A DNA stretch of 64,000 nt from Variovorax sp. J22G73. GTDB taxonomy: Bacteria; Pseudomonadota; Gammaproteobacteria; Burkholderiales; Burkholderiaceae_C. Positions 24,947 through 33,577 of this stretch are shown here, in pieces. A program made the translations under genes and the position numbers. Under the pieces are notes generated by a model. It did not search any database. It was not told the DNA's origin and saw only the letters and a list, made by a program, of their open reading frames with translations. The DNA is taken from positions 682,001 through 746,000 of the forward strand of contig NZ_JASZYK010000003.1 in the NCBI RefSeq assembly GCF_030317035.1. Reading direction: 5' to 3'. Each line of letters begins with the position of its first letter. Position 1 is the stretch's first letter.

Positions 24947-25608
24947 TGTCCGTCTTTCGTCTGTGTCCAGAGCGTTGCATCGGGCGCCACGGCCGCATCC
25001 GCGTCGAGCGTGAACTTGTCATGCAGCAGCCGCCAGCAACCGTAGGGCAGCTTGGCGCGCATGTAGTAGCTGCCGAAACCGCTGCCGCTCAGTTGCGGCG
25101 CCGTGCCCGCGTGCTGCTCCAGCACGATGGCCCGCCAGCGGCTCACGTCGAGCAGTTCGCCGGTCTTCGCGTTCCAGCCCAGGTCGACGGGCGCCGTCAG
25201 CACCTCGGGGCTGGCCGGCTGGCGGCGCGCGAGCGTGGCCACGTGCAGCTCGGGGTCCTTGAATGCGGGAATGCGCGTGATGGCCAGCAGCTCGAAGCCC
25301 GCGTTGATGAACTGGGGACCGACGTCGGCAATGTGCAGGCCGAGCAGCGCCGCGAGCGCCCAGTAGTCCGCGTCGCCGTGCTCGAGCCGCGCCACGCAGG
25401 CAGCGGTGAAGGCCGGTGCATCGGCGCGCCAGGCCTTGGCGAAGGGCGCCATGCTGTTCTTCAGCAGGCCGACCTCGTGCATGGCACCCAGCACGTTGAT
25501 GTGGTCGTCGACCGTGTCGCTGCTCGCCGCACGTGCCGCGGCGGCGGCCAGCGCCCAGCGGCCCTTGTCGGCGGCTTCGGCCGCGAGTTTGCTGAGTTTC
25601 TTTTGCAT
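24943..25608 (-). CDS. Conserved-looking protein of unknown function, coupled to a diguanylate cyclase
   Basis: A 221 aa protein that I do not recognise. It has no signal or membrane segment. The N-terminal third is Ala/Lys-rich helix (KKLSKLAAEAADKGRWALAAAAARAA); later there are aromatic stretches (GSGFGSYYMRAKLPYGCWRLLHDKF). Codon use is like its neighbours and the gene is tightly coupled (GTGA) to the cyclase, which supports a real gene. ATG 25608 is chosen over an earlier in-frame start at 25644. A 9 bp-armed palindrome lies 59 bp upstream. Confidence 0.7.
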   Translation of the reverse strand: MQKKLSKLAAEAADKGRWALAAAAARAASSDTVDDHINVLGAMHEVGLLKNSMAPFAKAWRADAPAFTAACVARLEHGDADYWALAALLGLHIADVGPQFINAGFELLAITRIPAFKDPELHVATLARRQPASPEVLTAPVDLGWNAKTGELLDVSRWRAIVLEQHAGTAPQLSGSGFGSYYMRAKLPYGCWRLLHDKFTLDADAAVAPDATLWTQTKDGQ

Positions 25609-25936
25609 GGTGGAGACGTGGCGCGAAGCCGGGGAGCGCCGCATCGTTCAGGGAGACGCCATTGTCTTGCAACAAGTTTCATTTGTTGCAAAGGGGTTGT
25701 AGGACGTCTGGCCCCTTGAGCCGCACCCGGTGTACGCGGAGCTGCTGGAGCAGTCATCGACAACGCGCCCGGCAATGGCATTTAGTGAAGGCGCCGCTGG
25801 GGCGCGTGCGCGGGGCAACGCGCTACAAGCTCTTTCGCAAGCCGGAGCCGCCGGGCGCGTACTGATGCTGGCAGGAAGCGCAGCGCCCCCGCATCACGTC
25901 CTCATCACGCCCGCATCACCCCCAATCAAGCCCGCT
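25609..25936. other. Gap between the dacA-type gene stop and the unknown gene
   Basis: 328 bp without a convincing gene. It contains the palindrome at 25667-25691. The rest is G+C-rich; a short plus-strand frame ending near 25865 gives a Arg/Pro-rich C-terminus-like peptide but has no good start or recognisable family. No T-run terminator was seen after the carboxypeptidase gene. Confidence 0.5.
25667..25691. promoter_or_regulatory. Perfect 9 bp inverted repeat TTGCAACAA-N7-TTGTTGCAA
   Basis: Arms 25667-25675 and 25683-25691 are exact reverse complements around GTTTCAT. It is A+T-rich in a G+C-rich setting and lies 59 bp upstream of the unknown gene at 25608, where an operator would be expected. 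There is no T-run after it, so a terminator is less likely. Confidence 0.6.
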
Positions 25937-27175
25937 TCACTTGCCGAACAGGCGCATCAGGTGCTGCCACATGCGCAGGAAGAAGCCGGCGCGTTCCACG
26001 TCGGCCTGCGCCACCAGCGGCGTTTCAGCCACCTGCTTGCCGTTCGACTCCGCGACGATCTTGCCGATGACCGCGCCCTTGGCCACCGGTGCTTCCAGGT
26101 CGGCCTTGACCTGCACCGAGGTGCTCACCTTCTGGCCGCGCGGCACCGTGATGGTCCAGGGCGCGCCCAGGCCCGCGGCCACGGTGTCGGCCTTGCCGAA
26201 GGCGATCTTGGGCGACGCGACGACCGCCGTGGGCTCGATGGGCGTGGCCTTCTCGAAATTGGCGTAGCCCCAGCCGAGCAGGGCGCGCGTTTCGTCGGCA
26301 CGCGCCTGGGCGCTGTTGGTGTTCAGAATGACCGTGATCAGGCGCATGCCGTTGCGCTTGGACGAGGTGACCAGGCAAAAGCCGGCTTCCTGCGTGTGGC
26401 CGGTCTTCAGGCCGTCGACCGTGGGGTCGGTGTAGAGCAGCGCGTTGCGGTTGCCCTGCTTGATGTTGTTGTACTTGAACTCGCGCTCCGCGTAGATCGG
26501 GTAGTAGTCGGAGCTGTCGCGGATGATGGCGCGCGCCAGTATCGCGAGGTCGCGCGCGGACGACTTGTGGTCGGGGTCGGGCAGGCCCGTGGGGTTCACG
26601 AAGTGCGTGTGCGTCATGCCCAGGCGCTGGGCTTCGGCGTTCATGAGCTTGGCAAAGCCCTCTTCGGAGCCGGCCATGTGCTCGGCAATGGCCTTGGACG
26701 CGTCGTTGCCCGACTGGATGATGATGCCGCGCAGGATGTCGATCACCGTCGCCTGGCTGTTCAGCGGCAGGTACATGCAGGACTCGGTGCTCGAGCCGCG
26801 GCACCAGGCGTTCTGGCTCACCGACACCAGGTCGTCCTTCTTGAGCTTGCCTGAGCGCAGCGCCTGCTCCACCAGGAAGCTGGTCATCATCTTGGTGAGC
26901 GACGCGGGCGGCAGCGGCTCGTCGGGGTTGGCCGAGGCCAGCACCTCGCCCGAGTCGAAGTCCATCAGCAACCAGGCCTTGGCTGGCAGCGCGGGCGGGC
27001 CGCCGGCCACGGCGGTCTGTCCGGCCAGGGGTGCCGAGGCGGGCGCGGTGGCGGCCTTCTTCTGGGCGGCGGGCTTGGCGGCATGGGTGGCCGCGAAAGC
27101 GGTCGCGCCGGGAACCAGGGCACTGGCAGCGATTGCGAAGGCGAGCGGGAGGATGGAGGGAGTCTTGAATTGCAT
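25937..27175 (-). CDS. dacC: D-alanyl-D-alanine carboxypeptidase (PBP5/6 type)
   Basis: A 412 aa penicillin-binding protein. The signal peptide is residues 1-29 (PLAFAIAASALVPGATAFA), followed by an Ala-rich linker, then the peptidase S11 domain with SLTK (Ser92-Lys95), the SGN triad and LKTGHT. A PBP5-like C-terminal beta domain is followed by an amphipathic tail (FFLRMWQHLMRLFGK) that anchors it to the membrane face. It removes the terminal D-Ala of muropeptides. The symbol is by similarity; dacA would serve equally. Start ATG 27175 gives the proper signal peptide. Confidence 0.92.
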   Translation of the reverse strand: MQFKTPSILPLAFAIAASALVPGATAFAATHAAKPAAQKKAATAPASAPLAGQTAVAGGPPALPAKAWLLMDFDSGEVLASANPDEPLPPASLTKMMTSFLVEQALRSGKLKKDDLVSVSQNAWCRGSSTESCMYLPLNSQATVIDILRGIIIQSGNDASKAIAEHMAGSEEGFAKLMNAEAQRLGMTHTHFVNPTGLPDPDHKSSARDLAILARAIIRDSSDYYPIYAEREFKYNNIKQGNRNALLYTDPTVDGLKTGHTQEAGFCLVTSSKRNGMRLITVILNTNSAQARADETRALLGWGYANFEKATPIEPTAVVASPKIAFGKADTVAAGLGAPWTITVPRGQKVSTSVQVKADLEAPVAKGAVIGKIVAESNGKQVAETPLVAQADVERAGFFLRMWQHLMRLFGK

Positions 27176-27536
27176 GGGGGTATGTGAGCGGACCGCGGTG
27201 CGGGCCGGGGGAGCGGACTGGGGATTTTGACGGATCGAAGGGGCTCGAGTGTGGTTGGAAGATCGAAATGCCAAGCGTAAGTTCGGCAACCAAGTGCGCA
27301 ATGTCGAAATGACGACGGGGCCACGGCCCTGTCGGGCAGGTCATTCGCTCCCTCGGCGCCGATTTTCAGTTGCGTTGCCCGTGTGCTGGCTTGGCCGGGG
27401 GGCACGGCAAAATGCGATCTGCTGGCGACCTTCGGTCAGAAGTCAACCTCCAGCGCACAGCAGCGTCGAAGGGTTCTGGAGCCCTTCATATTCAAAACCT
27501 ACTCCCCCCGCTCGTTCGAGATGCCGACCTTTCGCC
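27176..27536. other. Divergent gap between dac gene and GreA-like gene
   Basis: 361 bp holding the promoters of the two divergent genes. I see a small GGGCC/GGCCC hairpin around 27320-27331 and no open frame that looks like protein. No recognisable regulator site. Confidence 0.5.
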
Positions 27537-28019
27537 ATGGATAAATTCTTGCTGCAACAGCAGGTGCTGGAACGGCTCGCCGAAGACCTGCTGCAAGCCG
27601 AGCAGGCCGTGCGGGCGGCGCATGAAACGGCGACGCACGAAGAAAACATCGCCGAAAACAAATACGACACGTTGGGGCTCGAGGCCGCCTACCTGGCCAC
27701 CGGCCAAGCTCGGCGCGCAGAAGCCATACGCCAGGCGATGGCCGGTTGGCGCCGATTCCGCCCGCGTCCCTACGACGCCGTCAAAGGCATACAGCTCGGC
27801 GCGCTGGTCTGCCTGGTCGATTCCGACGACAGGCAGCAACAGCTCTTTCTCGGCCCGGATGGCGGCAGCATGCAGTTGGTCAGCGGCGCCCAGCTTGTTC
27901 AGGTCATCAGCAGCGAAGCCCCTTTGGCCAGGGCCATGCTGGGCAAATGCGAGGGCGATGAGGTGTCGCTACAGGTCGCTCCGGTCCGGCAGCAGTTCGA
28001 GGTGCTTCGGGTTCTTTAA
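27537..28019 (+). CDS. GreA/GreB-like transcription elongation factor family protein
   Basis: A 160 aa protein. The N-terminal helical part (FLLQQQVLERLAEDLLQAEQA) and the acidic signature THEENIAENKYDTLGLEAAYLATGQ (seen as THEENIAENKYDT then GLEAAYLA) match the GreA-like group of proteobacteria. The C-terminal half should be the FKBP-like domain that holds RNA polymerase. True GreA rescues backtracked polymerase; this shorter branch has not, to my knowledge, been assigned a definite role. ATG 27537 is the first sensible start. Confidence 0.78.
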   Translation: MDKFLLQQQVLERLAEDLLQAEQAVRAAHETATHEENIAENKYDTLGLEAAYLATGQARRAEAIRQAMAGWRRFRPRPYDAVKGIQLGALVCLVDSDDRQQQLFLGPDGGSMQLVSGAQLVQVISSEAPLARAMLGKCEGDEVSLQVAPVRQQFEVLRVL

Positions 28020-28039
28020 GCCGCAAGCAGCGTGCGGCT
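28019..28039. repeat. 7 bp-armed hairpin AGCCGCA/TGCGGCT after the GreA-like gene
   Basis: Perfect inverted repeat with a 7 nt loop, starting at the last base of the stop codon and lying in the 42 bp gap between two convergent stops. Without a T-run it is at most a weak terminator. Confidence 0.4.
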
Positions 28040-28061
28040 CGCCACTTGGCCCCGCGTGCCT

Positions 28062-28367
28062 TCAGGAGCCCGACCCCGCGGAATCGCCCTGTGGCCGCTT
28101 CACGCACTCCACCTGCCGCGCCACGCCGGTCTTCTGGTTGCCCCCGATGATCTTCTTGACCTGGCCTGCCGGGCAGCGCCCGTCGTCGACGTAGACCACG
28201 TCGCCCTGGCGCACGCTGCCTTGCGCCGGCATGGTCTTGAGCACCTCGACCGGCGCAGCCACGGCCGATGCCGCGCCGCAAACGAGCGCGCCGAATAGCG
28301 CTGATCCCACCGCCGAAAAGACGGCCCCGCCCCAGCCGGTGTTCGCTGCTTTGCACTGTCTACGCAT
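28062..28367 (-). CDS. Small secreted protein (DUF6719-like)
   Basis: A 101 aa protein with a signal peptide (VGSALFGALVCGAASAVAAP) and a ~60 aa mature part containing GDVVYVDDGRCPAGQVKKIIGG and RQVECVKRP. The two Cys could pair in the periplasm. The pattern resembles DUF6719, from memory, so the family name is tentative. Convergent with the GreA-like gene. Confidence 0.68.
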   Translation of the reverse strand: MRRQCKAANTGWGGAVFSAVGSALFGALVCGAASAVAAPVEVLKTMPAQGSVRQGDVVYVDDGRCPAGQVKKIIGGNQKTGVARQVECVKRPQGDSAGSGS

Positions 28368-28393
28368 GGTCCGAGCCTTTCAAAAAGATGTTT

Positions 28394-29308
28394 TCACAAG
28401 ATGCCCGCGATCCGCTCGCGCAGCCGCGGCGTCACGAAGTCCAGGAACGCGCGCAGCTTCAGCGGCAACGGCGCCTGTCCCGTGTGCACCAGGCTGACGG
28501 GCAAGGGCGCCGACTCGAACGCATCGAGCACGATGCGCAACGACTGTGCGCGCACGGCGTCCGCCACCTGGTAGGACAGCACGCGGATCAGCCCCACCCC
28601 CAGCGTCGCGGCGGCGATGGCGGCCTCCGCCGTGTTGACCGTCAACCGCGAGCGAACCGGCACCGACAGCGCCGACTTGCCCTCGCCGAAGGCCCAGGCG
28701 CGCATCGACGCCAGCACCTCGAAGGTGATGCAGTCGTGCACTGCCACGTCCGCCGACACGTCCCGCGGCGTGGCCGGCACGCCGTGCGCCGCGAGGTACG
28801 CCGGGCTGGCGCACACCACGCGCCGCACCGTGCCCACGGTCGTCGCCATCAAGGTGCTGTCGGGCAACTGGCCGATGCGCACGGCGGCGTCGGCGTGCTC
28901 GTCCATCAGGTGCACCACGCGGTCGGTGAGCACCAGGCTGATGCCGATTTCGGGGTAGTGCGCGAGGAACTCCGCAACCACCGGCACCACGTGCAGCCGC
29001 CCGAACAGCTCCGACGCGGTCACCACCAGCTCGCCCTTGGGCGAGGCGTATTCCCCGGTCGCGGCGCGCTCGGCCTCGCCGATCTCCTCGAGGATGCGCC
29101 GGCACGCGGCCACGTACGAAATGCCGGCCTCGGTCAGCGACAGCTGCCGCGTGGTGCGGTGCAGCAGGCGCGTCTTCAGGTGCGCCTCCAGCTCCGCCAC
29201 CTTGCGGCTGACCGTGGTCAGCGGCATGTCGAGCAGGCGCGCGGCGCCCGACAGGCTGCCCGCGTCGACGACCGCGACAAGGATGGACATGGCATCGAGA
29301 CGGTTCAT
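28394..29308 (-). CDS. LysR-type transcriptional regulator
   Basis: A 304 aa LysR protein. The N-terminal winged HTH (MSILVAVVDAGSLSGAARLL ... TTVSRKVAELEAHLKTRLLHR) is followed by the co-inducer domain, ending PLKLRAFLDFVTPRL. The style (ARLLDMPLTTVSRKVAELE, LLHRTTR) is of the CrgA/AaeR subgroup that often controls divergent efflux genes. It diverges from an MFS transporter gene with 147 bp between starts, so that gene is its likely target. Confidence 0.92.
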   Translation of the reverse strand: MNRLDAMSILVAVVDAGSLSGAARLLDMPLTTVSRKVAELEAHLKTRLLHRTTRQLSLTEAGISYVAACRRILEEIGEAERAATGEYASPKGELVVTASELFGRLHVVPVVAEFLAHYPEIGISLVLTDRVVHLMDEHADAAVRIGQLPDSTLMATTVGTVRRVVCASPAYLAAHGVPATPRDVSADVAVHDCITFEVLASMRAWAFGEGKSALSVPVRSRLTVNTAEAAIAAATLGVGLIRVLSYQVADAVRAQSLRIVLDAFESAPLPVSLVHTGQAPLPLKLRAFLDFVTPRLRERIAGIL

Positions 29309-29444
29309 GCGTGGCTACCAAATTTCGGAAGAATCATTCCCGATCTTGAGGGATTCTCTTCATGCGTGCAAACACCTAACCTGCAGCCGTGACCTCCCAA
29401 AAAACGCAAAGCGGCATTTCGCCGCAGCTGGAGGCACACAGCCC

Positions 29445-29449
29445 AGGAG
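29445..29449 (+). promoter_or_regulatory. Ribosome binding site for the GTG-started MFS gene
   Basis: AGGAG placed 6 nt before GTG at 29456, which supports that start. Confidence 0.6.
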
Positions 29450-29455
29450 AGCGCC

Positions 29456-30667
29456 GTGACCGGCTCCACAACCATCGCATCCGCCAGTTCCCCAGCCCCC
29501 GCGGTCGCCTCGCGCGGCAAGATCGTCATGATGGCCGTGATCGCCGGCGCGGTGATCACCAACATCTACTGCACGCAGCCCATCCTGCCGCTGATCGCCT
29601 CGGGCATGAACGTGGGCGTGGCCCAGGTCGACCTGGTCGCCGGCGCGGCGCTGCTGGGCTTCGCGGTCGGGCTGGCGCTGCTGCTGCCGCTGGGCGACCG
29701 CTTCGACCGCCGCAAGCTGGTACTGGGGCAGATCGTGGGCGCCTTCGTGTTCGCCTCGGCGGCGGCGCTGGCGCCCGGCATCTGGGCGCTGATCGCGGCG
29801 TCGTTCGCGCTCGGCATCGTCAGCTGCGTGCCCCAGCAGCTGGTGCCTTTCGCGGCCGTCATGTCGCTGCCCGGCGAGCGCGGGCGCTCGGTGGGCACGG
29901 TGGTCAGCGGCATCATGGTCGGCATCCTGCTGGGCCGCACCCTCAGCGGCGTGGTCGGCGCGGCCTGGGGCTGGCGCGCGGTGTACGGGGTGGAGGCGGC
30001 GTTCATGGTGCCGGTGTGGATCGCGGCGGCCAGGCTGCTGCCGCGCGGCGTGCCCAGCACCGACCTGTCCTACGGCCGGCTGCTGGCGTCGCTCTGGCCG
30101 CTGGCGCGCGACCACCGGCCGATCCGCGAATCGATGATGGTGCAGGCGCTGCTGTGGGCCGGCTTCAATGCCTTCTGGGTGAACCTGGCGGCGCTGCTGG
30201 CCAGCGGCCCCTGGCACCTGGGCAGCGCCTGGGCGGGCGGCTTCGGCATCATCGGCGCGGCCGGCGCCATGGCGGCTTCGCTGGGGGGCCGCGCCACCGA
30301 CAAGCTGGGGCCGCGCAGCGTGGTGGCGGCCAGCATCGGCATCGTGACGGTGGCCTTCCTGCTGCTGGCCGGCGCGGAACATTCGCTGGTGTTCCTGGTG
30401 ATCGGCGTGGTGGTGCTCGACATCGGCGTGCAGTCGGGCCTCGTGTCCAACCAGACCCGCGCCTTCGCGGTCGACCCCAAGGCGCAGGGCCGCATCAACA
30501 GCCTGTACATGACCGCCACCTTCTCCGGCGGCGCCCTCGGCGTGATGGTCAGCGGCTGGCTCATGACGCGCTACGGCTGGCCGGGCATCGTGGTCTTCGG
30601 CGTGGCGCTGGGGCTCGCCGCGGCGGCGGTGCACTTCAGCGGCAGGGCGCACGCGCCGGCACGCTGA
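29456..30667 (+). CDS. MFS transporter
   Basis: A 403 aa twelve-helix major facilitator. The loop 2-3 signature reads LGDRFDRRKLVLG, and the second-half loop GGRATDKLGPRSVV. Hydrophobic helices alternate through the whole length. The family is likely a drug or small-molecule/H+ antiporter; substrate unknown. GTG start at 29456 with AGGAG 6 nt before. Divergent LysR regulator at 29308; converges on another LysR gene with only 3 bp between stops. Confidence 0.9.
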   Translation: MTGSTTIASASSPAPAVASRGKIVMMAVIAGAVITNIYCTQPILPLIASGMNVGVAQVDLVAGAALLGFAVGLALLLPLGDRFDRRKLVLGQIVGAFVFASAAALAPGIWALIAASFALGIVSCVPQQLVPFAAVMSLPGERGRSVGTVVSGIMVGILLGRTLSGVVGAAWGWRAVYGVEAAFMVPVWIAAARLLPRGVPSTDLSYGRLLASLWPLARDHRPIRESMMVQALLWAGFNAFWVNLAALLASGPWHLGSAWAGGFGIIGAAGAMAASLGGRATDKLGPRSVVAASIGIVTVAFLLLAGAEHSLVFLVIGVVVLDIGVQSGLVSNQTRAFAVDPKAQGRINSLYMTATFSGGALGVMVSGWLMTRYGWPGIVVFGVALGLAAAAVHFSGRAHAPAR

Positions 30668-30670
30668 GCC

Positions 30671-31579
30671 TCACACGGAGCGCGGCAGCAAGGCCGGCAC
30701 CAGCTGCCGGTTGAGCTGCTTGACCCACCACTTCAGCGCCTCGCCCATCAGGCCCGTCTTCCAGCCCAGCCAGAACGCCTCCGGCGCGCGCGGCTCCTCG
30801 GTCTGCAGCTCGACCAGGGTGCCGCGCGCCAGTTCGCGCTCGACGCAGGCGCGCGGCAGGAAGCCGTGTCCTAGTCCGGCAACCTGGCAGGCGATCTTCG
30901 CGACCATCGAGGGCACCGCGATGCGCGGCTGCCCCGCCAGCAGGCCGACGGTGCGGTCCGACAGCGTGCGCGCGCTGTCGCTCACCACGATGGCGTTGTG
31001 CTCCAGCAGGTCGCCGCGCTGCAGCGGCTGCTTCGCGCGCGCCAGCGCATGCGTGGGCGCCACGCAGAAGGCGAAGGCCAGGCTGCCCACCATCACGGCC
31101 TGGTAGCCGCCGCCCGCCGGACCCTCGCCCGCGGCGATGACGATGTCGGCGCGCCCCTCGCGCAGCGCCTCCCAGCTGCCGGTGAGCGCCTCGCAGCCGA
31201 TGCGCAGCCGCGTGCCGCAGCGCAGGTCTTCGAAGGCGCGCACGTCGTCGATGAGCGCCTGCGTGGGAATGAGCGAGTCGTGCACCAGCCGCAGCTCCGA
31301 CTCGAAGCCCGTGGCGATCTGCCGCATGCGCGACTCCAGGTCGCTCGCGGCGCCCAGCAGCCAGCGCCCCTCCTTGAGCATTTCGCTGCCGGCGGCGGTG
31401 AGCGTCACGCGCGGGCCGTTGCGCTCGAACAGCTGCATGCCCAGCTGCTCCTCCAGCTTGCCGACCGCGTAAGAGATGGTGGAAGGCACCTTGTTCAGGC
31501 GCCCGGCGGCGGCGGCGAACGAGCCGTGGCGGTCGATGGCGTCCACCACCTCGATGGCTTCCAGGCTGAGCTTGAGCAC
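30671..31579 (-). CDS. LysR-type transcriptional regulator
   Basis: A 302 aa LysR protein. HTH LEAIEVVDAIDRHGSFAAAAGRL ... PSTISYAVGKLEEQLGMQLFER; co-inducer domain from ~90 on with IPTQALIDDVRAFEDL and SMVAKIACQVAGLGHGFLPR. GTG at 31579 follows AAAGGAG by 6 nt and gives the family-typical short N-terminus. It faces the pirin gene and is the likely regulator of the 31769-39182 run. Confidence 0.92.
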   Translation of the reverse strand: MLKLSLEAIEVVDAIDRHGSFAAAAGRLNKVPSTISYAVGKLEEQLGMQLFERNGPRVTLTAAGSEMLKEGRWLLGAASDLESRMRQIATGFESELRLVHDSLIPTQALIDDVRAFEDLRCGTRLRIGCEALTGSWEALREGRADIVIAAGEGPAGGGYQAVMVGSLAFAFCVAPTHALARAKQPLQRGDLLEHNAIVVSDSARTLSDRTVGLLAGQPRIAVPSMVAKIACQVAGLGHGFLPRACVERELARGTLVELQTEEPRAPEAFWLGWKTGLMGEALKWWVKQLNRQLVPALLPRSV

Positions 31580-31724
31580 GGCGGCTCCTTTGCAAAAAAT
31601 GTGGGCTCGAATCGATGTTCGAAAAATTCGATCATAGACGCCAAAAGGTTTCGCCAACAGCCCCTGCACGAACGCCGAAGATTCGTCCCATGGCTCGGAG
31701 ATTTCCTCCGAACACCATTGTGAA

Positions 31725-31744
31725 TTCGATTGAACTAAATCGAA
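31725..31744. promoter_or_regulatory. Inverted repeat TTCGATT-N6-AATCGAA ahead of the pirin gene
   Basis: Perfect 7 bp arms, 24 bp upstream of the pirin ATG in the LysR/pirin gap. A second region rich in the same words (ATCGATGTTCGAAAAATTCGAT) is at 31611-31632 near the LysR start. Two dyads of the same type in such a gap fit LysR recognition and activation sites. Confidence 0.55.
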
Positions 31745-31768
31745 CTCGAACATTGCAAGGAACGAATC

Positions 31769-32488
31769 ATGTTGGACATTCGCAGCGCCTCGGACCGTGG
31801 AATCGCAGACTTCGGCTGGCTCAAGTCGCGCCATACCTTCTCGTTCGGCCACTACCACGACCCGGCGCAGGAAGGCTTCTCCGACCTGCTGGTCATCAAC
31901 GACGACCGCGTGGCGCCGGGCCGCGGCTTCGGCACGCACCCGCACCGCGACATGGAAATCTTCTCGTACGTGCTCGACGGCGCGCTGGAGCACAAGGACT
32001 CCATGGGCACGGGCTCGGTCATCCGCCCCGGCGACGTGCAGATGATGAGCGCCGGCGCCGGCGTGCGCCACAGCGAGTTCAACTCGTCGGCCACCGACCC
32101 GCTGCACTTCCTGCAGATCTGGATCGTGCCCGGCGCCAAGGGCGTGGCGCCGCGCTACCAGCAGGTGCACTTCGCGCCGCAGGAAAAGCGCGGCCGGCTG
32201 CGCCTGATCATTTCGCCGGAAGGCACCGACGGCTCGCTCGCCGTGCACCAGGACGCCCGCGTGTACGCCGGCCTGTTCGACGGCGACGAAGCTGCCTCGC
32301 TGGCGTTCGGCCCCGGGCGCAACGCCTATGTGCACGTGGCGCGCGGCAGCGTGGAGGTCGACGGCCAGCGCATGGCCGAAGGCGACGGCGCCCGGGTGCG
32401 CGACGCCCGGCAACTGACGCTGGCACGCGGCGAAGGCGCTGAGGTGCTGGTGTTCGACCTGCGCCCCAACGAGCTGCCCGCCTTCTGA
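31769..32488 (+). CDS. Pirin family protein (YhhW-type bicupin)
   Basis: A 239 aa cupin protein. The metal-binding block GTHPHRDMEIFSYVLDG, the LEHKDSMG loop and GAGVRHSEFN carry the His/His/His/Glu ligands of YhhW-type pirins, some of which have quercetinase activity. C-terminal domain ends FDLRPNELPAF. ATG 31769 with AAGGAACGA upstream. First gene of the plus-strand run; pirins of this kind usually accompany redox-stress genes. Confidence 0.92.
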   Translation: MLDIRSASDRGIADFGWLKSRHTFSFGHYHDPAQEGFSDLLVINDDRVAPGRGFGTHPHRDMEIFSYVLDGALEHKDSMGTGSVIRPGDVQMMSAGAGVRHSEFNSSATDPLHFLQIWIVPGAKGVAPRYQQVHFAPQEKRGRLRLIISPEGTDGSLAVHQDARVYAGLFDGDEAASLAFGPGRNAYVHVARGSVEVDGQRMAEGDGARVRDARQLTLARGEGAEVLVFDLRPNELPAF

Positions 32489-32630
32489 GCGGCGGCAAAT
32501 GTCCAAACGGCCTCATTAATCGACAAGACACGCACCCTCGGTGAAACGAGGATGCACGCCACGGGGCGATGCCCCATTGCCCCCCGAGTTTTTTTCTTTC
32601 TTTCACTCACCTCGTTCAAGGAGTCATCTC

Positions 32631-33284
32631 ATGTCCATCCAAGCCACCCCCACCGCCGGCGCCAAGCTCCTCACCCCCAAGGACCACACGCTGGTGATGA
32701 TCGACTTCCAGTCGCAGATGGCCTTCGCCACGCACTCCATCGAGGCGATCACGCTGCGCAACAACGCCGCGCTGGTGGCCAACGCGGCCGCCGGCTTCGG
32801 CGTGTCGACCATCCTCACCACGGTGGCCGAGAAGAGCTTCTCGGGCCCGATGTTCAGCGAGATCACCGACGCCTTCCCGGGCCAGAAGATGCTCGACCGC
32901 ACCTCCATGAACACCTGGGAAGACGCGGCCGTCATCGCCCGCGTCAACGAGATCGGCAAGCCGCGCATCGTGCTGTCGGGCCTGTGGACCGGCGTGTGCA
33001 TCGTGGGCCCGGCGCTGTCGGCCATCGACCAGGGCTTCGAGGTGTTCGTGATTGCCGACGCCTGCGGCGACGTGTCCGCCGAGGCGCACAACCGCGCCAT
33101 GGACCGCATGGTGCAGGCCGGCGCGCAGCCCATGACCTCGCTGCAGTACCTGCTGGAGCTGCAACGCGACTGGGCCCGCACCGACACCTACGACATGACC
33201 ACCGGCATCGCGAAGAAGTTCGGCGGCGCCTACGGCCTGGGCGTGACCTACGCCAAGACCATGTTCGGCGCGCACGAAGGCTGA
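32631..33284 (+). CDS. Isochorismatase-family cysteine hydrolase (YcaC-like)
   Basis: A 217 aa hydrolase. The catalytic Asp lies in LVMIDFQSQMAF and the Cys in LSGLWTGVCIVGPALSA. Length and the MDRMVQAGAQPMTSLQYLLELQRDW tail fit the YcaC subgroup, whose physiological substrate is not settled. ATG 32631 follows AAGGAG by 8 nt. The pirin gene ends 142 bp upstream. Confidence 0.88.
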   Translation: MSIQATPTAGAKLLTPKDHTLVMIDFQSQMAFATHSIEAITLRNNAALVANAAAGFGVSTILTTVAEKSFSGPMFSEITDAFPGQKMLDRTSMNTWEDAAVIARVNEIGKPRIVLSGLWTGVCIVGPALSAIDQGFEVFVIADACGDVSAEAHNRAMDRMVQAGAQPMTSLQYLLELQRDWARTDTYDMTTGIAKKFGGAYGLGVTYAKTMFGAHEG

Positions 33285-33301
33285 AACCCGCGGTGACGAA
33301 G

Positions 33302-33577
33302 ATGAAGCCCTACGTCCTGTCGCTTGCGCTCGGCCTGCTGGTCGGCGTGATCTACGCACTGTTCCAGGTGCGCTCGCCGGCGCCGCCGGTCATCGCCCTG
33401 GTGGGGCTTCTGGGAATCCTGCTCGGCGAGCAGGTCCCGCCGCTCATCAAGAGCGTGCTCAAGCCGCAGGCCACGGCGACCTCGTGGCTGCACCACCAGG
33501 TGAAGCCGCACGTGTTCGGCGAACTGCCGCAGTGCGCCAAGACCGAACCGGGCGCCGCGCCGCGCAAGGAAGCATGA
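33302..33577 (+). CDS. XapX-domain small membrane protein
   Basis: A 91 aa protein. The first ~50 residues form the XapX pair of helices with the signature LALGLLVGVIYALFQVRSPAPPV (read as LGLLVGVIYALF then VRSPAPPVIALVGLLGILLGE). The rest is a short soluble tail with PHVFG. Function unknown. An in-frame GTG at 33293 would add three residues. Its TGA overlaps the next ATG (ATGA). Confidence 0.85.
   Translation: MKPYVLSLALGLLVGVIYALFQVRSPAPPVIALVGLLGILLGEQVPPLIKSVLKPQATATSWLHHQVKPHVFGELPQCAKTEPGAAPRKEA

Noticed and set aside
25685..25865. Short plus-strand frame ending in an Arg/Pro-rich peptide, possible gene remnant
   Set aside because: No ribosome binding site, no known family, length under 70 codons.
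29330..29370. GAATC ... GATTC dyad in the LysR/MFS gap as an operator
   Set aside because: Arms align only with a 3 nt insertion; too imperfect to list as a site.
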